Shown here one piece after another: positions 52,130 through 60,922 of a stretch of DNA of 64,000 nt. The translations under genes and the position numbers were made by a program. The stretch's first letter is position 1, and each line of letters starts with the position of its first letter. Below the pieces are notes generated by a model. The model was not told the DNA's origin, ran no database searches, and saw only the letters and a list, made by a program, of their open reading frames with translations. The stretch comes from Listeria booriae (GTDB taxonomy: Bacteria > Bacillota > Bacilli > Lactobacillales > Listeriaceae): contig NZ_JNFA01000031.1 of assembly GCF_000766865.1 (NCBI RefSeq), positions 1 through 64,000 of the forward strand, written 5' to 3'.

Positions 52130-55100
52130 ATGAAAAAAACAATTAGTACTTTAGCAGTAACAGCAATTATTAGTTCGAGTGTGTTAACACCCTATAGTAT
52201 GTATACACCAAATGTAGCAGCTACAGAAGTAATCGCACCAACAAATTTAGTAGATAATCCAAATTTGATTAGTTCAGATATCACTATAAATCCTAATAAC
52301 GATAAGCAACTTTTTAGTTGGAATAGTTGGTATGGATATTCTAAACTCAAAATAGAAGGTAATTACGCAATAAGTAGTATTGATGGTAGGAAGTCTAAAA
52401 TTTATGATGATCACCGAATTGCACTTGATTTTAAAGCAGGGCAAAATGATACCTTGGGACAAACGATTTCTACAGAAATTGGTAAAGAATACACCTTTGG
52501 CTTAAAATTTAAAGTCCCAAAATATATGGATAGAACGATTAAGCTAAAGGCTGGAAAAAATTCCATGGTTGCTTTTCAGGAGTCTGGGGTTGGGGAAGCC
52601 GTAGATATCCTAAGATACGTAACTTTTACTGCAACTGAATCTGAGACACGGGTTTATATCGAGATAACTGGTCCAGCAACTACTCAACACGATATGTTCT
52701 TCTATGATATAAGTGCTGCTAAATCTGCCAAGCAGGTAGCGGCAGACAAAAAAGTAGTTTCAGATAAAGCGGAAGCAAGTGTAAAAGCCTTATTCAACAA
52801 CAATGATGTTAAAGGAACGATCAAAGACGCAACAAACCAAAAAGCAATAGATGACGCTAGAACATTAGTAAACGCAGTAACAGACGCAACAAAGAAAGCA
52901 GAATTAGAAAAGAATTTAAAAGAAGCACAAGAGCAATTAGATGCCCGTAATGTAGCAGAGGCAGCGGAAAAAGCGCGTCAAGAAGCAGCGGATGCAAGCG
53001 TGAAAAATCTATTCAACAACAATGATGTTAACGGAACAATCAAAGATGCAACAAACCAAACAGCAATAGATGACGCGAAAAAATTAGTAGATGCAGTAAC
53101 AGACGCAACAAAGAAAGCAGAATTAGAAAAGAATTTAAAAGAAGCACAAGAGCAATTAGATGCCCGTAATGTAGCAGAGGCAGCGGAAAAAGCGCGTCAA
53201 GAAGCAGCTGACGCAAGCGTGAAAAATCTATTCAACAACAATGATGTTAACGGAACAATCAAAGACACAACAAATCAAAAAGCAATAGATGACGCGAAAA
53301 AATTAGTAGATGCAGTAACAGACCCAACAAAGAAAGCAGAATTAGAAAACATTCTAAAAGAAGCACAAGACCAATTAGACGCCCGTAATGCAGTAGCAGC
53401 TGAAAAAGCTCGCGAAGAAGCGGCAGAAAAAGCAGTTAACGAGCTATTTATAAACGACACACCAGCAAGTAATACTTTGAAAAACACAACAGATCAAAAA
53501 GCTATTGACGATGCTAAAAACCTAGTAAATGCTATACAAGATGAGACGAAAAAAGCAGAACTACTAGAGAAATTAGACAAAGCCCAAGATCTATTAAACG
53601 AAAAAAATGCTGAAAAAGCACGTCAAGAAGCAGCAGAAGCAGGTTTGAAAGATCTATTCAACGGCAATGATGTGAATGGGAAAATCAAAGATACAACAAA
53701 TCAAGAAGCTATTGATAAAGTACAAGACCTAATCAACAAAGTAACAGATCCAACAATCAAAGCAGATTTACAGAAGGATCTAGATCGTGCCCAAGAATTA
53801 CTAGACGCTAAAATTGCAGAAGAATTGCAAGCAGAGGATCAAGGTCAACAACTAATCGCTAACTTCCTTGTAAATCAATTATTCCAAGATAATGATCCTG
53901 CAACAGATGAAATTAAAGACATCACAAATCAATTAGCAATTGACACAGCACAATCACAAATTGACCTTGTCAAAGTTAGCACGGTAAGAGATAGCCTACA
54001 AAAAACACTAGATCGCGCGCAAGAACTACTAGATGCAAGAAATAAAGCCGCAGAAAAAGCAGCCGAAAAAGCGAGTGAAGAAGCAGCGAAAAAAGCAGTC
54101 GACGAATTGTTCCAAGGTAACAACCCATCAACAGGTGTTATTAAAGAAACAACAGACCAAGGCGCAATTGATGCAGCACAAGATCTAATCAACAAAGTAA
54201 CCGATCCAACAATCAAAAAGGACCTACAAAAAGAACTAGACAAAGCACAAGACTTACTAGCAGAAAAGGTAGCCTCAGAGAAAGCCGAAAAAGCACGTGA
54301 AGAAGCAGCGAAAAACGCAGTTGACGAATTGTTCCAAGGTAACAACCCATCAACAGGTATTATCAAAGAAACAACGGACCAAAGCGTAATTGATGCAGCA
54401 CAAGATCTAATCAACAAAGTAACCGATCCAACAATCAAAAAGGACCTACAAAAAGAACTAGACAAAGCACAAGACTTACTAGCAGAAAAGGTAGCCTCAG
54501 AGAAAGCCGAAAAAGCACGTGAAGAAGCAGCGAAAAACGCAGTTGACGAATTGTTCCAAGGTAACAACCCATCAACAGGTATTATCAAAGAAACAACGGA
54601 CCAAAGCGTAATTGATGCAGCACAAGATCTAATCAACAAAGTAACCGATCCAACAATCAAAAAGGACCTACAAAAAGAACTAGACAAAGCACAAGATTTA
54701 CTCGATATTAAAAATGGTCCAACTTCACCAGAATTTATCGCAGCACAAGAAGCGATTCAAGACTTATTGACAACACTAGTCAACTTTGGTCAAAAAACAG
54801 ATGTTTATGGTGCAGTGAAGCTTGACACAACACAAGCCAAAGTTTATGAAGCACAAGATAAATTAGATCTAGTACCAGATAAGGTAGTTGAAAAAGCTGA
54901 ATTAGTAGCACAACTTAAAAAAGCGCAAGACCTATTAATCGCACGTAACAATGAACAAATTGGTAATCGCGTGGTCAATGGTAATTTTGATAATGCTTTA
55001 AATGGTTGGAAAACATGGATTGGTACAGGCTCAAGCGCTCCAACAGTAGTTGCTAAAGATGGCGTTGTAAATAATGCAGTCAAACTTGCTTCTAACTCAA

Positions 55101-56695
55101 GTATTGAACAAACAATCCAAGGCTTAAAACCAAATACAAATTACGTCCTAACATTCTACGGTAAAGTAGACGATAAAACCTTCCTATCTGCGGGTATTAA
55201 AAACCACGGTGGTACACAGCAAAGTATCCGTGTGACAAGTGCGGATTATAGTAAAGGCCAAATCGCTTTCACAACAGGAGCTAATGCTAAATCAGCTACT
55301 TTCTTCTTATTGAAAAGCGCCGGATCTGGAAATGGTTTCGCAGACTTTGTTATTGCAAAAGCAGATAATGGCGAAGATCTAATTCCAGAAGTAATAGAAG
55401 CAACGAACACAGTTGACAAGTTGTTTACCAATCTATCAGTTATTGGCGTGAATGATAGCGCAGCAACACTTTACAAAAATGGTGCACTAAAAATAACAAC
55501 AAAACAAGCAGAAATTGATGCAGCAAAAGCAATCGTAGACGCAATGAAAGATAGCTATGAATCAAAAGCTGACTTACTAGCGACATTGAAAACAGCGCAA
55601 GATCTTTGGGACATCCGCAGTGCAGCAGACACAGGCAACTTAGTGAAAAATGGCGAATTCGACAATGGAATCGCTAACTGGAAGCCATGGAATAACGCAA
55701 CTTCAACACCACCAACAACAACACAAGAGAACGGCAACAATATCTTGAAACTTGCAACAGGCTCAAGTACAGAACAAATCATCACTGGTTTACAGCCAAA
55801 TACAACTTATACGCTTGAAGTTTACGGTAAAGTTGACAACAACGGTTATGTAAGTGTCGGCGTCAAAAACTATGGTGGAGCACAAAAAACTGCACGTATT
55901 AGTGGTGCAGACTACGCAAAAGCAAGTGTAACTATCCGTACTGGTGCAACAAACAAAACAGCAACAATTTTCATGATGAAAGGCGCTGGAACAGGTTCTG
56001 GTTATATCGATGACGTAAGATTTCAAGACTCAACACCAGAAGGAGAACGCCCAGAAGTTATTGCAGCAACAGAAGCATTGGCAGGTCTATTCACAGCACA
56101 AACAACTGTCAGCACAACACATTTAACACCTGTATTAAGCGACAATGGTGCTATCAAAATGACAACAACAGATGCAGATTTAGCAGCGGCAGCAGAAAAA
56201 GTAGCAGCAGTACCAGCTGACTTAGCAGCGAAAGCCACTTTAGATGCAGAACTAGCACGTGCAACAACATTATTTGAAAACTTAAAAGCTTCTCAAACAG
56301 ACAACTTAGCAAAAAACAGCCAATTCGATAACAACTTAACAAGCTGGAAAACGTGGAAAGCAGCTACAGCATCAACACCAGTTGTCGTAACAGAAAACGG
56401 TAATAAAGTACTGAAACTAGAAGGTAATTCTAGTGTAGAACAAACAATTACTGGCTTACTACCAAACACAACATATACAGTTTCTGCATACGGTAAAGTA
56501 GAAGAAGGAGCTCGTTTAGCAGTAGGTGTTAAATCGTTTGGCGGTTCACAAACTAATGCATACGTGACATCTTCAGACTACGCACAAGGAACCTTAACGT
56601 TCACAACAGGGGCAACAAACACTAGCGCGATCATTTTCTTAAGTCAAGGATCAGCAAATGGAATTGCTTACGCTGACCTTGTAGTTGCAAAATAA
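52130..56695 (+). CDS. 1521-aa secreted repeat protein with carbohydrate-binding-like domains, no LPXTG
   Basis: Signal peptide MKKTISTLAV... cleaved near NVAAT (~residue 32). Residues ~35-200 form an N-terminal beta domain (NLISSDITINPN...) like the later lectin-type modules. About twelve helical repeats of ~60-74 aa follow (LFNNNDVNGTIKDATNQ...KKAELEKNLKEAQ), resembling the Cry1Ac domain D-VI-related family. Among the last three repeats lie three ~135-aa jelly-roll modules (NGNFDNALNGWKTW..., EQTIQGLKPNTNYVLTFYGK) typical of CBM4/9-like domains. The protein ends YADLVVAK with no anchor. It likely holds onto glycan, perhaps the polysaccharide made by the next operon. Confidence 0.87.
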   Translation: MKKTISTLAVTAIISSSVLTPYSMYTPNVAATEVIAPTNLVDNPNLISSDITINPNNDKQLFSWNSWYGYSKLKIEGNYAISSIDGRKSKIYDDHRIALDFKAGQNDTLGQTISTEIGKEYTFGLKFKVPKYMDRTIKLKAGKNSMVAFQESGVGEAVDILRYVTFTATESETRVYIEITGPATTQHDMFFYDISAAKSAKQVAADKKVVSDKAEASVKALFNNNDVKGTIKDATNQKAIDDARTLVNAVTDATKKAELEKNLKEAQEQLDARNVAEAAEKARQEAADASVKNLFNNNDVNGTIKDATNQTAIDDAKKLVDAVTDATKKAELEKNLKEAQEQLDARNVAEAAEKARQEAADASVKNLFNNNDVNGTIKDTTNQKAIDDAKKLVDAVTDPTKKAELENILKEAQDQLDARNAVAAEKAREEAAEKAVNELFINDTPASNTLKNTTDQKAIDDAKNLVNAIQDETKKAELLEKLDKAQDLLNEKNAEKARQEAAEAGLKDLFNGNDVNGKIKDTTNQEAIDKVQDLINKVTDPTIKADLQKDLDRAQELLDAKIAEELQAEDQGQQLIANFLVNQLFQDNDPATDEIKDITNQLAIDTAQSQIDLVKVSTVRDSLQKTLDRAQELLDARNKAAEKAAEKASEEAAKKAVDELFQGNNPSTGVIKETTDQGAIDAAQDLINKVTDPTIKKDLQKELDKAQDLLAEKVASEKAEKAREEAAKNAVDELFQGNNPSTGIIKETTDQSVIDAAQDLINKVTDPTIKKDLQKELDKAQDLLAEKVASEKAEKAREEAAKNAVDELFQGNNPSTGIIKETTDQSVIDAAQDLINKVTDPTIKKDLQKELDKAQDLLDIKNGPTSPEFIAAQEAIQDLLTTLVNFGQKTDVYGAVKLDTTQAKVYEAQDKLDLVPDKVVEKAELVAQLKKAQDLLIARNNEQIGNRVVNGNFDNALNGWKTWIGTGSSAPTVVAKDGVVNNAVKLASNSSIEQTIQGLKPNTNYVLTFYGKVDDKTFLSAGIKNHGGTQQSIRVTSADYSKGQIAFTTGANAKSATFFLLKSAGSGNGFADFVIAKADNGEDLIPEVIEATNTVDKLFTNLSVIGVNDSAATLYKNGALKITTKQAEIDAAKAIVDAMKDSYESKADLLATLKTAQDLWDIRSAADTGNLVKNGEFDNGIANWKPWNNATSTPPTTTQENGNNILKLATGSSTEQIITGLQPNTTYTLEVYGKVDNNGYVSVGVKNYGGAQKTARISGADYAKASVTIRTGATNKTATIFMMKGAGTGSGYIDDVRFQDSTPEGERPEVIAATEALAGLFTAQTTVSTTHLTPVLSDNGAIKMTTTDADLAAAAEKVAAVPADLAAKATLDAELARATTLFENLKASQTDNLAKNSQFDNNLTSWKTWKAATASTPVVVTENGNKVLKLEGNSSVEQTITGLLPNTTYTVSAYGKVEEGARLAVGVKSFGGSQTNAYVTSSDYAQGTLTFTTGATNTSAIIFLSQGSANGIAYADLVVAK
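54077..54702 (+). repeat. Tandem 222-bp near-identical repeats inside the surface gene
   Basis: Three units start at 54077, 54299 and 54521 (GAAGAAGCAGCG...), each 74 codons. The second and third match base for base over ~175 bases; the first differs in a few codons. Less similar ~219-bp units precede them. Such identity points to recent duplication and likely copy-number variation. Confidence 0.85.
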
Positions 56696-56708
56696 TTTTC
56701 TAATCGAG

Positions 56709-56750
56709 GTAAAAGATATGCTAGTCAAAATCTAGCATATCTTTACCTTA
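56709..56750 (+). terminator. Hairpin after the 1521-aa surface gene
   Basis: AAAGATATGCTAG (56712-56724) pairs perfectly with CTAGCATATCTTT (56732-56744); the T run is weak. Confidence 0.75.
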
Positions 56751-56773
56751 TTAATGACTAAATGAACTTCATT

Positions 56774-56834
56774 GATTTTTGTCGAAAATGCCGACAAAAA
56801 TCGAATGGTGGGTTTAGGCGTAGTATTATATGAT
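56774..56834 (+). promoter_or_regulatory. Palindromic operator and promoter of polysaccharide operon 2
   Basis: GATTTTTGTCG (56774-56784) and CGACAAAAATC (56792-56802) are perfect inverted arms. A TATGAT box lies at 56829-56834 but the -35 position (TGGTGG) is poor, so the palindrome is placed like an activator site just upstream of -35. The core matches the site at 50856-50880. Confidence 0.65.
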
Positions 56835-56938
56835 ATAAGTAGAGCAAGAGATAATAAGGAAAAGTAACATCAGGAACTATAAAATTCCCGTAATCAAGGA
56901 ACGGAAAATAGTTCTAAAGAAAAGAAAGGACGGAGACA

Positions 56939-57565
56939 ATGGAGTATGAAATTAGATACGATCAAGTAAAACCTAAGAAAAAATCCACGATGTTCCAATG
57001 CACAAAACGAATATTTGATTTCGTTTTCGCGATAACATTGCTAGTCATTACATCACCGATTATACTCATGACCATTTGTGCCGTGAAATTAGAATCTTCC
57101 GGACAAATTATCTATAGACAACGCAGAGTTGGGCATCAAGGCAATGAATTCACGATTTACAAAATTAGGTCTATGGAAGAAAGCGCTGAAGCGAGTGGTG
57201 CCAAGTGGGCTGAAAAGAATGACCCACGAATTACGAAAGTCGGCCGCTTTATTCGGAAGACGCGAATTGACGAACTCCCTCAACTATGGAATGTAATAAA
57301 AGGCGAAATGAGCATGATTGGCCCCCGCCCAGAACGACCGATGTTCACGAAAGAATTCCAAACACTTCACCCCGACTTTATCCAACGCTTAGCTGTCAAA
57401 CCAGGACTTACCGGTTGGGCACAAGTTAACGGAGGTTACGATATTACCCCAAGAGAAAAATTGAAATACGATTTGGAGTACATTGATTCCATGTCTGTCA
57501 AAAATGAAGCGCGCATACTATACAAGACGGTCCAAGTGATCTTTAGTGGTAGCGGTGCAAGATGA
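56939..57565 (+). CDS. Priming sugar-1-phosphate transferase of polysaccharide operon 2
   Basis: 208 aa. One membrane helix (about 30-50), then YRQRRVGHQGNEFTIYKIRSM, DELPQLWNVIKGEMSMIGPRPERP and KPGLTGWAQVNGGYDITPREKL, the bacterial sugar transferase signature. A different subgroup from the enzyme at 6135 (WAQVNG versus LWQVSGR). It starts operon 2, ~100 bases after the predicted transcription start. Confidence 0.9.
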   Translation: MEYEIRYDQVKPKKKSTMFQCTKRIFDFVFAITLLVITSPIILMTICAVKLESSGQIIYRQRRVGHQGNEFTIYKIRSMEESAEASGAKWAEKNDPRITKVGRFIRKTRIDELPQLWNVIKGEMSMIGPRPERPMFTKEFQTLHPDFIQRLAVKPGLTGWAQVNGGYDITPREKLKYDLEYIDSMSVKNEARILYKTVQVIFSGSGAR

Positions 57566-57575
57566 GGAGAAAAGA

Positions 57576-58049
57576 ATGAAAAGAATTATATCAATAATCG
57601 CAATTTTGGCAATTTCGACTGTAGCTTGCTCCAATCAAGAAAAAGACTATAGTCCAATCACATCTTGGAAAAATGAGGACGTAGAAGTAAGCAAGCAAGA
57701 ATTCGTAGAGTTAACAAAAGGTAACAACGCGCTAGAATTTAAGAATGGTAAGGTCGTGATTCACGATAAAGACGCTGTTGTTAAAAGCAACGCGGGCGAC
57801 GTGACAACCTACTTCGTACAAAATGCCTATATCCCGATTATAGATGCTAAAGAAATAATCAAAAAAGATGACTGGACAAAAGAAGAATTGCTCACAAAAT
57901 ACGCAGGTGCTGCACAGAACATTGATGTAAATGCAAAGGAAAATACGATAGAAGCCTTCTTTATCACTGGTCCCCGTGGCTATGGTGAACTGCGCGTGAC
58001 TTTTGATGGTGGTAAGTTGAAGTCGATGACAAATACTTTTCAAGAATAG
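57576..58049 (+). CDS. Small lipoprotein of polysaccharide operon 2
   Basis: 157 aa. Signal MKRIISIIAILAISTVACSN with lipobox Cys at residue 18, then a ~135-aa domain I do not recognise. ATG 57576 follows GAGGAG; the in-frame ATG earlier would remove the signal peptide from the N-terminus. It likely sits outside the membrane and helps assembly or export. Confidence 0.75.
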   Translation: MKRIISIIAILAISTVACSNQEKDYSPITSWKNEDVEVSKQEFVELTKGNNALEFKNGKVVIHDKDAVVKSNAGDVTTYFVQNAYIPIIDAKEIIKKDDWTKEELLTKYAGAAQNIDVNAKENTIEAFFITGPRGYGELRVTFDGGKLKSMTNTFQE

Positions 58050-58060
58050 GTGAATGATAG

Positions 58061-58711
58061 ATGAGAACAAAAGAAATGTTGAATGAGAATCTATTTTTCC
58101 AGGAACAAATGGCGCATATTAGAACGACGATTGAGCTCTCTGGACAACGCGACACGCAAGCAATAAGTGTAACATCTTCGCTATCTAGTGAAGGAAAGAG
58201 TTCGATTGCGATTGGGATAGCAAGAAGTTTTGCGGAGGCAGGTAAGAAAGTATTGCTGATTGATAGTGATTTTAGACGACCCTCGGTACACAAAAAATTA
58301 GGATTATCGAACGCGGTCGGATTTTGCGACGTGTTGAAAGAGGATTATACCTTGACAGAATGCATGAAGGATATTGGTGTGCAAGGCTTAGACATCTTGA
58401 CGAGTGGCTTAGTAGAAGATTCACCTAGCATATTGTTTGACGCAACGACGCTAAAGAAATTCATTTTGGAAGTGAAAAAAGAGTATGACTTGGTGATTAT
58501 TGATACGCCGCCAGTACTACTCGTGCCAGAAGTGAAAACTATCTTGAACCACAGTGATGCCACGCTACTTGTTGTGAAATATGATGAAGTGCGAAAAGAA
58601 GAAGTAGAACGAACGTATAGAGTATTGAATCAAGTATCGGCAACATGCCTTGGGATTGTATTTAATCGTGTCAAAGTGAAAGTCAAAGATCGATACCGTT
58701 ATTATTACTAA
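58061..58711 (+). CDS. CpsD-type tyrosine kinase of operon 2
   Basis: 216 aa. Walker A SSEGKSSIA, Walker A' LLIDSDFRRP, Walker B VIIDTPP; ends DRYRYYY (tyrosine cluster). A second BY-kinase distinct from that at 5447. AGGTGA precedes the ATG. Its Wzz partner is encoded two genes later rather than just upstream. Confidence 0.88.
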   Translation: MRTKEMLNENLFFQEQMAHIRTTIELSGQRDTQAISVTSSLSSEGKSSIAIGIARSFAEAGKKVLLIDSDFRRPSVHKKLGLSNAVGFCDVLKEDYTLTECMKDIGVQGLDILTSGLVEDSPSILFDATTLKKFILEVKKEYDLVIIDTPPVLLVPEVKTILNHSDATLLVVKYDEVRKEEVERTYRVLNQVSATCLGIVFNRVKVKVKDRYRYYY

Positions 58712-58732
58712 AGCGCGGGATAGGAGAATAAA

Positions 58733-59995
58733 TTGGTTGATTATAAAAGTGATATAACATGTGATTATAATAACAATATCTCCCCTCGCCATTCTAAGAA
58801 ACAGATATTTTTCCTCACGTTGATGATGCTTTTCCTCAGTATTGGGAGTCAGTTTAATGTACAAATTGGTTTGGCGTTTAAGCCTTACATGCTACTATTT
58901 CTGGTTTTAATGATTTACTACACTCCGAAAATGACAATTTCTAAACTCTTGTTTTGTGAAGTGGCGTTTATCGGATACTATGTGTACTACGATTTGCGCG
59001 GCGTGATTACTGCTTATCCAGCTGCTTCACTTCGAGCGATTGGTGCCACATTTATCTTGATTGTCTTTTACTTCTTTTGCCGGTATTGGCTGAATCGAAT
59101 AAGGTGGAGGGACATTGAGTGGGCGATTATCATATCTGGCTTTGTTTTTAACATCTTGAGCTTTGCTTATTATGTGATGGGGCTTGTGAATTTGGGCTTC
59201 AACATGCATGGCAACGGGATTCGTGAGATGGGTGTGATGATTGATCGGAATTTTGCGAGGTTGCTGGGGTTGACGAATGATCCGAATATCTTCGTTTTTA
59301 TCAACATGTTATTCATCGCTTACTTTTTAACGCATCGAGAAAAATGGTGGAACTTACTTGGCGGATTTATCGCGATATTATGTGTAATGCTGACGCTATC
59401 GCGTGGTGCTATTATCTCGCTAGTCATCGTGTTGGTGCTGTGCTTACTTGTCGGCAGTTGGAAATCAAAATTGCTGATGATTCTAGGGTCGGTTGGATTT
59501 TTCCTACTTGCAAATTTCTTCTTTGATCAGTTCATGGAAGTATCGTTGTGGGAGTTAATGGTCGAGCGATTTGGAACGGTGGGCGAAGATGGTGGTAGTG
59601 GCAGGTTTGATATTTGGACAGACGGATTCGCGTATTTTATGGATAAACCGCTGTTTGGGATAGGGTCCTTCAACTTTCAAGCATATCATTCTTTTGAAGC
59701 TGGAAAAGCAATTTTCATGCATAACTCCTTTTTGGAAATTTTGGTAGAAACAGGAATTGTCGGGATGATGCTTTATGTAACGGCGATTGTCGCGATTCTG
59801 TGGGCACTGATAAAAGCGGCTTTAGTGGATAGGGAACAATGGTGGTTAGTGATTGCCTTGATTGGTTATTTATCCATGATGACGTCCTTATCACTGATAC
59901 TGAACGAAATATTTTTCTTCTTCTTTGTACTGGTTGCGAGGAGTTTGAAGGAAAAGGAAGCAAATATAGAACGACGTAAAGGTTGGAGAACATGA
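58733..59995 (+). CDS. O-antigen ligase/polymerase (Wzy-like) of operon 2
   Basis: 420 aa, about ten hydrophobic helices with the Wzy_C/WaaL-type region LTLSRGAIISLVIVLVL, SGRFDIWTDGFAYFMDKPLFGIGSFNF and HNSFLEILVETGIVGMMLYV, the family signature. TTG start with AGGAG. Its stop overlaps the Wzz start. Confidence 0.88.
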   Translation: MVDYKSDITCDYNNNISPRHSKKQIFFLTLMMLFLSIGSQFNVQIGLAFKPYMLLFLVLMIYYTPKMTISKLLFCEVAFIGYYVYYDLRGVITAYPAASLRAIGATFILIVFYFFCRYWLNRIRWRDIEWAIIISGFVFNILSFAYYVMGLVNLGFNMHGNGIREMGVMIDRNFARLLGLTNDPNIFVFINMLFIAYFLTHREKWWNLLGGFIAILCVMLTLSRGAIISLVIVLVLCLLVGSWKSKLLMILGSVGFFLLANFFFDQFMEVSLWELMVERFGTVGEDGGSGRFDIWTDGFAYFMDKPLFGIGSFNFQAYHSFEAGKAIFMHNSFLEILVETGIVGMMLYVTAIVAILWALIKAALVDREQWWLVIALIGYLSMMTSLSLILNEIFFFFFVLVARSLKEKEANIERRKGWRT

Positions 59996-60657
59996 AACGA
60001 GAAGTATCCTTAGTAAATATAGTTAACATCATTCGTAAAAAGGCAATCATTGCGCTTGTCGTTGCGATTATGGTGACGTGTCTTGTGGGTGTTGCGAGTT
60101 ATCAATTTATGGCACCGAAATATGATGCCTCTGTACAACTGCTCATTAATCCAAAAGAAACAGAAGGGCAAACCGGTAATTATCGTAGCTCAGATTCCAA
60201 CACACAGTTGGTGAACACATACAACGTTATTTTGCGGAGTAAAGTGATTTTAGCAGATGTTATCGAGCGTTTGGACCTTCAAACGAGTGTTGGTGGATTG
60301 CGTGAAATGATCAGTGTACAAAATGAGAAAGAGTCGAAAGTTATATCGATTCATGTCGAACAAGAAGATCCAGAGATGGCGAGGGCTATTGCGGAGACGC
60401 TGGCCTTATCGATGGAAAAAGAAGTACCGAAGTTGATGAATATTGATAACGTAAATATTTTATCAGACGCAGAATTAAGCGGTAATTTAACAACATCACA
60501 GATTCGAATTTATATGATATTAGCTTTTGTCATGGCGTTAACGTTAAGCCTAGCTGGTTTTGTAATTCGAGAATCTCTGAAAAATACTTTTAAAACGGTA
60601 AAAGATTTTGAAGACGTGACGAGTTTGCCAATCATAGTAACAATTCCAGAGATATAA
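59992..60657 (+). CDS. Wzz/CapA-type chain-length regulator of operon 2
   Basis: 221 aa, two membrane helices (about 18-38 and 166-188) with the Wzz ectodomain between (YDASVQLLINPKETEGQTG, NTQLVNTYNVIL). Homologous to the protein at 4712. ATG 59992 overlaps the polymerase stop; GGAG lies just upstream. Confidence 0.86.
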   Translation: MKREVSLVNIVNIIRKKAIIALVVAIMVTCLVGVASYQFMAPKYDASVQLLINPKETEGQTGNYRSSDSNTQLVNTYNVILRSKVILADVIERLDLQTSVGGLREMISVQNEKESKVISIHVEQEDPEMARAIAETLALSMEKEVPKLMNIDNVNILSDAELSGNLTTSQIRIYMILAFVMALTLSLAGFVIRESLKNTFKTVKDFEDVTSLPIIVTIPEI

Positions 60658-60675
60658 GAGGGGTGAAAACGGAAG

Positions 60676-60915
60676 ATGGCAATACAAAAATATGAAAAGC
60701 AATTGGAAGTACTGAATGATTTGTTTTTGTCGACGCAAGAAGCGATTGATCAATTGGGCGTTTCAAAACAATGCTTTCATTCGCTCGTAGCACGTGGGAA
60801 AATCCAGAAAATAAGGAAGGGCTCAGCGGTACTGTATTATGCGGATGAAATTAACGAACGCAAGCATCAACAACCTTCGCTGCGCCAAAAATATCGCCCA
60901 TTTCAAGAAGGATAG
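60676..60915 (+). CDS. Excisionase/MerR-like helix-turn-helix small protein
   Basis: 79 aa. LSTQEAIDQLGVSKQCFHSLVARGKIQKIRKGSAVLYYADEI (about residues 18-60) is an HTH_17-type winged helix as in excisionases. No integrase or phage gene is nearby; it sits inside the polysaccharide operon. It could regulate the operon or be a stray DNA-binding protein. Confidence 0.75.
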   Translation: MAIQKYEKQLEVLNDLFLSTQEAIDQLGVSKQCFHSLVARGKIQKIRKGSAVLYYADEINERKHQQPSLRQKYRPFQEG

Positions 60916-60922
60916 GTGTTTC

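Noticed and set aside
53929-54687. 252-aa minus-strand ORF inside the 1521-aa surface gene
   Set aside because: It is the antisense of the tandem repeats (repeating SSSFCRSFLIVGSVTLL), has no RBS and follows the codon bias of the plus-strand gene.
52790-54700. Regular repeats that could suggest a CRISPR array
   Set aside because: Units are multiples of three in one open frame and encode helical protein repeats; no spacers and no cas genes.
60676-60915. Prophage or integrative element suggested by an excisionase-like gene
   Set aside because: No integrase, att repeats, or other mobile genes occur around it; the surrounding genes are an intact polysaccharide operon.
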